From: Anaerolineales bacterium
Lineage (GTDB): Bacteria > Chloroflexota > Anaerolineae > Anaerolineales > Villigracilaceae
Direction of reading: 5' to 3'
Assembly (NCBI GenBank): GCA_025938055.1
Contig: JAICQC010000030.1
Coordinates: 1-18,632 of the forward strand
Length of the DNA: 18,632 nt
Shown: piece after piece, positions 12,845 to 18,632 of the stretch
How positions within the stretch are numbered: the first letter of the stretch is position 1
How the letters are laid out: the number at the start of each line of letters is the position of its first letter
Made by a program: the position numbers and the translations under genes
Notes under the pieces: model-generated
Told to the model about the DNA's origin: nothing
The model's database searches: none
Seen by the model: only the letters and a program-made list of their open reading frames with translations

Positions 12845-13698
12845 TAGTCCTTTTCCTCAACTGGTTCTGTGCCTACTTCCTCCGATAATGCTTTGCCGCG
12901 CGGGTCCTCGCTTGGCTCGATCCGTCTGGCGAAGACCAGAAAACCGGTGTGCGCGACCATCCTATCTGTGGGGCGGATGCGCGCAGGTTCGGGTTTGTAG
13001 TAACGCAGCAAAAGTTCACATACTTCCACAAAGGCAAATTTATTCTGGCGCAAAGCCAGCAGCGTTTTTTCCACCTGGTTGAAGGTGGGGATCAGGCAGC
13101 ACAGGTATCCACCCGGCTTGAGGGCGGCGCGCACCTGTCCGGTGTAGTCATACGGGTTGGGCACATCCAGGAAGAAGGCATCTACGTCGGTCTCGTCGAA
13201 GCCCTGAGCGATGTCGCGCAGTTTGAAGTCGACGCGCGAGTCGAGCGCAAAGCGAGTCAGGTTCTTGCGCGCCAGGTTCTGCACATCCGGCTTGACCTCG
13301 TATGAGATGACGCGTCCCTGTGGTCCAACTGAAAACGCCAGCGCGGTGGTCATCGAGCCGGAGCCGGTGCCGGCTTCCATCACGGTCTGCCCGGGTCCTA
13401 CGCCCATGGTGATGAGAATGAAACCAATGTCCTTCGGGTAGAGGATCTGTGTGGTGCGCGGCAGCTCATTGATGAGATCTGCGAGCGAAGGCTGCAGCAA
13501 AAAGAACGGCGCGCCGATGTGACTGAATACCTGCGTCCCCCAGGGCTTGCCGATCAGGTCGTCATGCTGCAGGATGCCGCGGTGCGTTTCGAACTTTGCG
13601 CCCGCCTGAAGTGCGAGAATAAAATGCTTGTGCCGCAAGCCGACAAGCTGGGCTAGATCGCCGTCCTGTGCAACTGCGGAAGAATGGGTAATGAGCAT
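12844..13698 (-). CDS. trmI: tRNA (adenine-N1)-methyltransferase, TrmI family
   Basis: TrmI enzymes methylate N1 of adenine 58 (and 57 in some species) in the T-loop of tRNA, using S-adenosylmethionine. The 284-residue protein has an N-terminal beta domain, then RTTQILYPKDIGFI (81-94), a hallmark of the family. The SAM motif EAGTGSGSMTTALA is at 108-121, followed by SYEVKPD (132-138), DVPNPYD (178-184; the usual form is D-P-P-W-like) and PTDRMVAHTGFLVFA near 248. Length is typical. The C-terminus has an acidic tail. No Shine-Dalgarno precedes the ATG; instead TGGTAAGAT ends 6 bases before it, suggesting a leaderless mRNA. The zinc-ribbon and Nudix genes follow closely and probably share the transcript. 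Confidence 0.9.
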   Translation of the reverse strand: MLITHSSAVAQDGDLAQLVGLRHKHFILALQAGAKFETHRGILQHDDLIGKPWGTQVFSHIGAPFFLLQPSLADLINELPRTTQILYPKDIGFILITMGVGPGQTVMEAGTGSGSMTTALAFSVGPQGRVISYEVKPDVQNLARKNLTRFALDSRVDFKLRDIAQGFDETDVDAFFLDVPNPYDYTGQVRAALKPGGYLCCLIPTFNQVEKTLLALRQNKFAFVEVCELLLRYYKPEPARIRPTDRMVAHTGFLVFARRIEPSEDPRGKALSEEVGTEPVEEKD

Positions 13699-13704
13699 GA
13701 GGGT

Positions 13705-13713
13705 ATCTTACCA
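13705..13713 (-). promoter_or_regulatory. Extended -10 promoter for a leaderless trmI mRNA
   Basis: On the minus strand this is TGG-TAAGAT, with the hexamer at 13705-13710. Exactly six bases lie between the hexamer and the trmI ATG (13696-13698). No Shine-Dalgarno and no good -35 are visible. Confidence 0.45.
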
Positions 13714-13726
13714 TGAGAGTTTCGGC

Positions 13727-14962
13727 TCATTCGGTCTGTTTTGCGTCCTGAACATCAGGAACGGATTCTGGCTGTGACAACCTGTTTCTCATTCTGCGAT
13801 TCAAGACCAGCAACATCATGAAAAATCCAGCCGCCAGGATGCTCATTGTCGTCACGGCAATTGGCTGAACCGTCCCCAATCTGCCCGGCAGGTTGCCCAT
13901 CTCTGCCAGGGTCGAAAAGGTGAACAGCATGGCAAATGCGTTCCAGAGTCCATGAAGGAGGGTGGCGAGGAAATACGTCCCGAGGAGACGCAGATAGCGC
14001 CGTTCGCGCCAGGCTGCCACAATGGCTGCGCCCATCAGCGCGGAGGTCGTAATGTGTAATAGTCCCGTGCCGATCCGTGAGAACAAAAGGCTTGCCCATT
14101 CGGGTGCCTGCGCGCTGATGCCTACCGTCTCGATCAAGGCATAGCCCGCGCCGCTCAGTGCGCCGAGCGTAAAGCCCTGGGCGGTTAAGCCCAGTTTCCC
14201 GGCAAACAGCCAGACGCCCAGCGGCTTCAAAACCTCCTCGATGGCGGGCACAAGGACTGCCATGTAGAGCAGCACGGTGACGATCACGCCGGGCTGAGTC
14301 AGGATGGGCGCGAGCAGCTCGAGCGCGGCTTCCGGTTCTGTGCCCAGGATTTGCATTTGTTCCGAAAGTCCCTGGAGTTCAGCAGCCAGTTCCGGTTGGG
14401 AGGCTATATAGGCAATAATTCCAACAAAGAAAATGATCGCGACGAACGCCTCCAGGGCAATCAGGAGGATGGGAGCAAGCGTCATGCTGAGTCCCAGGAC
14501 GCTCCAGTTCTGCCAGCGCGTGCCAAGAGGAAGTCTCTGCGCGCCGAGCGCCAGAATCACCCCCAAGGGAAGCACAATGGCGGGGATCGTAAGGATCGGA
14601 AGAAGCAGCCAGTTCACGGACTCGATCTCTTTGATCTGATGTCCGATCAGAAGCGCCGCGCCTGCGACCAACAACAGGGCGATGATCTGCCAGATGGGAA
14701 TCGAGATTGATGCCGCCTGGTCCGCGGCAGGCTTTTGCACCATCTTCTGGAAGCAGAAAAATGCAGCCGCGAATAACAGAAGCGCTTCGAAGCCAAGCGT
14801 GGCAAAGAGGATCATCCCCTGAAGCTCGACAGCTTCCTCTGTGAACAGGGAAAACAGAGCCGTCATCCCAAGTAACAGCCCGGTACCAAACAGGAACAGC
14901 CCGCTCAGGGAAAACCAGATTCCGCCAAGCAGGGATGGGAGGTGCGTAGTGGAAGTTTTCAC
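13727..14962 (-). CDS. PrsW family intramembrane metalloprotease
   Basis: PrsW-type proteases sit in the membrane and cut membrane-anchored regulators such as anti-sigma factors. This 411-residue protein has about ten hydrophobic helices and the four family motifs: EEVLKP with E242-E243, GAGYALIE with E278, HITTSALMG with H303 and HGLWN with H337. All predicted metal and catalytic residues are present. A hydrophilic loop (about 188-215) precedes the catalytic half. The start is GTG at 14962, one base after the stop of the cyclophilin gene. GAGG inside the end of that gene serves as ribosome-binding site, so the genes are coupled. The target protein is not evident in the window, though the exported DsbA-like/cyclophilin and metalloprotease neighbours point to an envelope role. 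Confidence 0.9.
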   Translation of the reverse strand: MKTSTTHLPSLLGGIWFSLSGLFLFGTGLLLGMTALFSLFTEEAVELQGMILFATLGFEALLLFAAAFFCFQKMVQKPAADQAASISIPIWQIIALLLVAGAALLIGHQIKEIESVNWLLLPILTIPAIVLPLGVILALGAQRLPLGTRWQNWSVLGLSMTLAPILLIALEAFVAIIFFVGIIAYIASQPELAAELQGLSEQMQILGTEPEAALELLAPILTQPGVIVTVLLYMAVLVPAIEEVLKPLGVWLFAGKLGLTAQGFTLGALSGAGYALIETVGISAQAPEWASLLFSRIGTGLLHITTSALMGAAIVAAWRERRYLRLLGTYFLATLLHGLWNAFAMLFTFSTLAEMGNLPGRLGTVQPIAVTTMSILAAGFFMMLLVLNRRMRNRLSQPESVPDVQDAKQTE

Positions 14963-14963
14963 A

Positions 14964-16184
14964 CTATTTTTCCTCGATGCTGATATTGATCAATTCGTCT
15001 CCGGGCGGCGTATCGATTCCGGGCTGGGCATCACGCGGCGATAATTCTGCCAGCACGTCCATACCGCTGAGCACTTCGCCGAAGATCGTGTATTGCCCGT
15101 TGAAGGATGTGGCAGGCGCATACGTGATAAAGAACTGGCTTCCGCTGGTATCCGGTCCCGAGTTGACCATGGCAACCATACCGGGTTTGTCGAACGTAAG
15201 CGATGGATCGATCTCGGTGATCGTGTAATATCCTGGATTCCCTTTGCCTGTCCCGCTGGGGTCACCGGTCTGCGCGAAGAGATCGGGGATCACGCGGTGG
15301 AACGTGATGTTATCGTACCAGCCGTCGCGCGCCAGAAAGAGAAATGAATTGACCGTCATCGGTGCTTTGTCCGCGAAGAGCTGGATGATAATATCACCCT
15401 TCTCGGTGTGCAGCGTGGCAATGTATTGTTGGTTCGGCTGGACCGTCACTGGCGGGCAGGAGGTGTACTGACGCTTGCCCAGCGCGATCAACTGGATAAT
15501 ATCGTTCAGGCTGTTGTAATCCCGCGGACCGCCATAGATCTGTCCGTTCAGCAGGATGAGGGGCGTGCCCGGCAGCCCAAGCTTTTGACCTCCCTCCCAG
15601 GCTTGCTGGACCTTTGCGACGATATCTTCGCGTTGCAAGGCAGCCCGAAACTGTTCCACATCCATTCCCAGTGCCGAGGCTTGCGCGCCGAGCCACTGTT
15701 CGAAGTCTGGCAGCGACAGGCTCAGCCAGTTCTCCTGCTGTGCGTAAAGCTGGTGATGCATTTCCCAGAAGTGGTCCTGTTCCGCCGCAGCTTCGGCGGC
15801 TTGCGCGGCAAGTGCGGCTTTATCGTGAACCGTGATCAGTGGGAAGACTCGACTCACCACACGCACGTCGTCAGGATGTTCTTCGAGCAACCGGTCAAGG
15901 ATTTCTGCAAATGAGCCGCTCCTCGGGTCCTGATAATCGCTGTATTCGGTAATGGTGACGATGGGGTTTGCAGCGCCGCGTACGCGATCGGATGCGCTCT
16001 CCGGTGCAAAAAGTGAGGGAGTCTCGGCACCGGGAGTCGGTTCCACCTCCAGCGCGGTACAGGCAGGCGGCGTGGGAATGACAAGGCTTGGAACCGCGGG
16101 GGAGGTGTTGATCGGCGGCGCAGGAGGAGGGGTACAGGCAAAGAGCGCAAGAGAAAGAAAGGTGAAAGAGGCGAATGTACGCAT
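14964..16184 (-). CDS. Lipoprotein: DsbA-like domain without CxxC fused to cyclophilin-type peptidyl-prolyl isomerase
   Basis: With the ATG at 16184 the product has 406 residues. MRTFASFTFLSLALFAC ends in a lipobox (LFAC17), so the mature protein is lipid-anchored outside the membrane; a GTG at 16208 would add eight residues. A Pro/Thr linker follows. Residues about 70-225 form a DsbA/thioredoxin-like fold: EYSDYQ followed by DPRS (86-89) where the family has CPYC, then helices with QDHFWEMHHQLYA and a kept cis-proline loop, GLPGTPLILLNG. The redox cysteines are therefore absent. Residues about 248-400 are a cyclophilin: GDIIIQLFADKAP, FHRVIPDLFAQTGDP, GSQFFITYAP and FGEVLSGMDVL. C42 and a Cys in TSCPP flank the DsbA-like fold and might pair. 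Role: probable folding helper for exported proteins. Confidence 0.87.
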   Translation of the reverse strand: MRTFASFTFLSLALFACTPPPAPPINTSPAVPSLVIPTPPACTALEVEPTPGAETPSLFAPESASDRVRGAANPIVTITEYSDYQDPRSGSFAEILDRLLEEHPDDVRVVSRVFPLITVHDKAALAAQAAEAAAEQDHFWEMHHQLYAQQENWLSLSLPDFEQWLGAQASALGMDVEQFRAALQREDIVAKVQQAWEGGQKLGLPGTPLILLNGQIYGGPRDYNSLNDIIQLIALGKRQYTSCPPVTVQPNQQYIATLHTEKGDIIIQLFADKAPMTVNSFLFLARDGWYDNITFHRVIPDLFAQTGDPSGTGKGNPGYYTITEIDPSLTFDKPGMVAMVNSGPDTSGSQFFITYAPATSFNGQYTIFGEVLSGMDVLAELSPRDAQPGIDTPPGDELINISIEEK

Positions 16185-16217
16185 ACAGATTTGGAGGATG
16201 ACAGTCACGCGAATTGC

Positions 16218-17495
16218 CTACTGGATGGCTTGCTTGAGCTGATTGAAGGAGGTCATCCAGGCGATCTGGTTAACGAAATCCGCCAGGGAGTCGCTTTGTT
16301 CGCGCAGGGCACGGACGGCGGGTCCCACCGGGTCTTCCCCTGCCGCGCCTCCGGGCACGTCGGCGTAGGCACCGTGAAAGGCAAAGTATGCCTGGTTCAG
16401 TTTGCGAAGCAGATAGCCATTATCCCAGAAGACCTGCCTGCGCTGCTCCATGTAGGCTTCGGCTTCCTTGATCTTGCCCTCCGCCAGCATTTCATCGGCT
16501 GTGACGCGCGTCTCGTGCATCTCGGCGCGGAAGTCGAACGGCGGAGGGTCGTCGAGCGCGCCAGAGGGCAGAGGCGACTCGTGGAACGCGATCAAGCCGA
16601 GGCTTGGCGCCGAGCCGGGAGCAAGCAATTCGGGATAATGCTTCTCAATTACGTACGTCCCGATCTCGTTACCCGTGATCGAGGCAGTTGTCTCGTTCAT
16701 GGTGCGCAGCTCGGGCGTGGTCATATAATTGATCCCCAGCGGACGAAGACTTAGGTAATTGTGCGCCCATTCATGTGCGATGGTATCGAGCGTCCAACGC
16801 AGGTCGGTGGTCTCCATGACCATGGTTGGGTATACGCCAACGCCGCCAATGGGCACGACCAGTGTGGAAACATCCAGGGAATTCGCGACCTCGTCTTCAA
16901 GACGAATCTGATCGTCGAGCGTAAGCGTCGGCAGGATGGAGATGTTTGCGATCTGCTGGATCACATTCCGCTCCGAGACGATCAACGCCATCGGAGTAGA
17001 AGATGTATGATACAGTACGGGCGGGATGGGTTGCCCCACTATCGTGAGCTCGAACTCTGCCAGCGCCTCACTGATCTGGCTCTGCAGGGTCGCCTCCGCC
17101 ACGGGTGCCAGAGTGCGCTGCCGGGCGATCAATTCGTCACGCTGGAGGCGCACATGCGCGCTGCTGGTCTCCTTGTCGTCGATGGCGGGGTCGGCAAAGA
17201 TTTGCTCGATCTGATATTCAGCCTGCATCAGGTTGAAGGTAATGCGCAGATAGTCGATCACGATCTCTTTATTGGTACTGCGGTCAAATAGATACGGCAG
17301 TCCAATTGAACCCTGCTGGAGCTTGGTCCAGGCAGCGTTCCAGACCCAGTTGGGATAATCGAACTCGATCTCGCGCGTAAACGAGCGGACGCGGTCCGAG
17401 GTGCCGGTCAAGCGCGGGGCGTCACCCGTTGCAGCGATGACTATGGCGAAGCTGAGCGCCAGGAAGTCCAATATTCGCAAGACTCGATAAAACAT
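16218..17495 (-). CDS. Putative membrane-anchored zinc metallopeptidase (HExxH ... NExxA, gluzincin-like)
   Basis: No named family is recognised with certainty. The 425-residue protein starts with MFYRVLRILDFLALSFAIVI, an uncleaved anchor or signal, so the rest is outside the membrane. Residues 240-247 read AHEWAHNY, giving the zinc motif HEWAH (241-245). NETTA follows at 268-272, the NExxA pattern in which glutamate is the third zinc ligand in gluzincins, 24 residues after the second histidine. Residues 120-150 are helical. A later charged, helical region (VTADEMLAEGKIKEAEAYME) resembles a substrate-capping segment. The ATG has no Shine-Dalgarno, but a TATAAT lies 6 bases upstream, consistent with leaderless transcription. 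The stop is 33 bases before the lipoprotein ATG, so the two probably share a transcript with the PrsW gene. Confidence 0.78.
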   Translation of the reverse strand: MFYRVLRILDFLALSFAIVIAATGDAPRLTGTSDRVRSFTREIEFDYPNWVWNAAWTKLQQGSIGLPYLFDRSTNKEIVIDYLRITFNLMQAEYQIEQIFADPAIDDKETSSAHVRLQRDELIARQRTLAPVAEATLQSQISEALAEFELTIVGQPIPPVLYHTSSTPMALIVSERNVIQQIANISILPTLTLDDQIRLEDEVANSLDVSTLVVPIGGVGVYPTMVMETTDLRWTLDTIAHEWAHNYLSLRPLGINYMTTPELRTMNETTASITGNEIGTYVIEKHYPELLAPGSAPSLGLIAFHESPLPSGALDDPPPFDFRAEMHETRVTADEMLAEGKIKEAEAYMEQRRQVFWDNGYLLRKLNQAYFAFHGAYADVPGGAAGEDPVGPAVRALREQSDSLADFVNQIAWMTSFNQLKQAIQ

Positions 17496-17501
17496 GGGAT
17501 G

Positions 17502-17507
17502 ATTATA
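17502..17507 (-). promoter_or_regulatory. -10 box for a leaderless metallopeptidase mRNA
   Basis: This is a perfect TATAAT on the minus strand with a near-extended TGAT before it. Six bases separate it from the ATG at 17495. The surrounding GATTATAATC is itself palindromic. The -35 position lies within the large inverted repeat at 17510-17556. Confidence 0.55.
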
Positions 17508-17509
17508 AT

Positions 17510-17556
17510 CAGAAACAGGAACTGACGGTTTTTACCACTGTCAGTTCCTGTTTCTG
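17510..17556. repeat. Perfect 17-base inverted repeat
   Basis: CAGAAACAGGAACTGAC (17510-17526) is perfectly inverted as GTCAGTTCCTGTTTCTG (17540-17556) around a 13-base loop containing five T. It lies between divergent genes, directly behind the TATAAT at 17502-17507. It has no upstream gene to terminate on the plus strand. It could be an operator-like element over the -35 region, or a remnant of a dispersed repeat. Confidence 0.8.
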
Positions 17557-17623
17557 TTATGGGGCGACCCATCCTCTCCGTGGTTTTCGAAGATGTAAGG
17601 ATTTCCATGCTCCCTATCGCTCA

Positions 17624-17638
17624 AATTCATCGTGAATT
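17624..17638. promoter_or_regulatory. Candidate operator upstream of the HlyD-type gene
   Basis: AATTCA-TCG-TGAATT is a perfect 6-base inverted repeat with a 3-base spacer in the AT-rich region 77 bases before the ATG at 17716. Its size suits a dimeric repressor such as a TetR or MarR protein, which often control efflux genes. No such regulator gene is in the window. Confidence 0.35.
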
Positions 17639-17715
17639 CATATTTGTAAAGTATAAACTTAAGCTCGTAAGGTAAAATTTTCGAGCATGCGAGGCAGCTT
17701 CTCGCGGAGGAAATA

Positions 17716-18632
17716 ATGCGTCAGTTTTTCAGAAAATATCGAAACCTATTAATCGGGCTGATGCTCGTGGTAATTGTGGCCTCAGCATTCATATTTGTGC
17801 GCCAGTCGAGTGCCGATCCAGCCAGCCAATTCCAGACCGCGACTATGGAGCGCGGCAATCTGACGGCAACCATCGGCGCGACCGGCACAGTACGCGCCAG
17901 GCAAACCGCACTGCTGGTCTGGCAAGCAGCTGGGACGGTTGATACGGTCAACGTGAACGTAGGGGACAACCTGCCAGCCGATTTTGTGATGGCATATCTT
18001 GAAAAAACATCCCTGCCGCAAAGCGTCATTCTGGCGGAAGCCGACCTGGCTGACGCGCAGAAAGCGCTGGATGACCTGCTCAATTCTGATACGGCTCGTG
18101 CCGAGGCAGTGATCGCACTGCGTGAAGCGGAGGAAGCCTTTACGAAGGCAGAGAACTGGCGCGAGGAATTGAACGGCAAAATCCACGTCAAGGAAATCAT
18201 CTACAAGAAGTTCAGGAATCGGACGATTCCCGTGCTCAAGGAATACCGCGGCTATGCAAGCAAGGAAACCATCGCCAAAGCCGACGAAGACCTGGCGCTG
18301 GCGAAGGCAAAACTGGATGATGCGCAGCGCGAGTACGACCGCCTGACTGCTGGCAGCACGGCTGAGATCGCGGCTGCGCAGGCACGTCTGGATGCCGCGC
18401 AGGCAACGCTCAACCTGGCACGCATTATCGCGCCCTTTGCAGGAACCGTGACCGAAGCCTATCCACTTTCCGGTGACCAGGTCAGCGCGGGGGCAACAGC
18501 TTTCCGTCTGGATGATTTGTCCAGCCTGCTGGTGGACGTGGAAGTTTCAGAAGTGGATATCAAGAGTATATCTGTTGGGCAGCCAGCCACGCTTACATTT
18601 GATGCGATCCTTGGGAAGGAATATCATGGTGA
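17716..18632 (+). CDS. HlyD/RND-type efflux periplasmic adaptor (C-terminus outside the window)
   Basis: The frame is open from the ATG at 17716, with GGAGG 5 bases upstream, to the window end (305 complete codons). Residues 1-11 are basic and about 12-28 hydrophobic (LIGLMLVVIVASAFIFV), a membrane anchor. TMERGNLTATIGATGTVRA (43-61) and VWQAAGTVDTVNVNVGDNLP match the barrel-sandwich start of membrane-fusion proteins. Residues about 103-235 are a long, alanine- and charge-rich coiled-coil hairpin (AEADLADAQKALDDL; ALAKAKLDDAQREYDRL). The sandwich then closes with LNLARIIAPFAGTVTEAYP and a beta-barrel with VEVSEVDIKSISVGQPATLT. Such adaptors link an inner ABC or RND pump to outer parts, as in MacA. 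The transporter genes expected to follow are outside the window. Confidence 0.92.
   Translation, partial: MRQFFRKYRNLLIGLMLVVIVASAFIFVRQSSADPASQFQTATMERGNLTATIGATGTVRARQTALLVWQAAGTVDTVNVNVGDNLPADFVMAYLEKTSLPQSVILAEADLADAQKALDDLLNSDTARAEAVIALREAEEAFTKAENWREELNGKIHVKEIIYKKFRNRTIPVLKEYRGYASKETIAKADEDLALAKAKLDDAQREYDRLTAGSTAEIAAAQARLDAAQATLNLARIIAPFAGTVTEAYPLSGDQVSAGATAFRLDDLSSLLVDVEVSEVDIKSISVGQPATLTFDAILGKEYHG

Noticed and set aside
16191..16754. Plus-strand ORF of 187 codons
   Set aside because: It is antisense to the metallopeptidase gene and shows no family features.
17510..17556. The 17-base inverted repeat as a Rho-independent terminator
   Set aside because: No plus-strand gene ends before it and no T-run follows the right arm. 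On the minus strand it lies upstream of, not after, the gene.
17721..18200. Minus-strand ORFs within the last gene
   Set aside because: They are shadows of the HlyD-type frame, which is open to the window edge and has clear membrane-fusion domains.

Overview
The window looks like chromosomal DNA from a member of the Chloroflexi, probably an Anaerolineae-type lineage. This is inferred from gene content and style: a fused membrane/spermidine-synthase-like protein, a TrmI-type tRNA methyltransferase, lipoproteins with Thr/Pro-rich linkers after the signal, a long acidic-tailed bL25, and short palindromic intergenic repeats. It is not proven by any marker gene. Most of the DNA is GC-rich. Fifteen of the eighteen gene-sized frames lie on the minus strand; only the solenoid gene, bL25 and the last gene lie on the plus strand. 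I see no rRNA or tRNA gene, CRISPR array, transposase or phage gene.

Layout. 1-669: the N-terminal part of a penicillin-acylase family hydrolase. 670-955: a palindromic repeat and a terminator. 956-2149: an AT-rich PQQ-like beta-propeller gene with a leaderless-looking start. 2165-4675: one long secreted, multi-domain (starch-binding-like repeats plus TIM-barrel-like) reading frame split by a single in-frame TGA at 3458-3460. 4737-6037: tatC and a tatA/B gene, overlapping by ATGA. 6074-6864: nusB and an Asp23 gene, also overlapping by ATGA. 6881-7012: two copies of an intergenic repeat. 7017-10064: fabG, a DUF1461-type membrane protein and a membrane-fused spermidine-synthase-like protein. 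10065-10331: a divergent promoter region with a decayed repeat.

10332-11632 (plus strand): a small protein built from eight 15-residue repeats with a C-terminal membrane anchor, then ribosomal protein bL25 and a strong terminator shared with the converging Nudix gene. 11687-13698 (minus): a CoA-type Nudix hydrolase, a TPR-like/zinc-ribbon protein and the TrmI-type tRNA m1A methyltransferase. 13727-17495 (minus): a PrsW-type membrane protease, a lipoprotein joining a DsbA-like domain without its catalytic cysteines to a cyclophilin, and a membrane-anchored gluzincin-like protease. 17716-end (plus): an HlyD-type efflux adaptor, cut by the window edge.

The most striking point is in the bL25 leader. 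The RNA just ahead of the Shine-Dalgarno can fold into a hairpin whose internal loop carries GGUA on one side and GAGAG on the other. That is the signature of 5S rRNA loop E, the site bL25 binds, so autogenous control by 5S mimicry is likely. Other points worth following are the in-frame TGA in a possible Tat substrate placed next to tatC, the 15-residue solenoid protein, a set of apparently leaderless genes with a -10 box exactly 6 nt before ATG, and the DsbA-like domain that reads DPRS where CxxC is expected.
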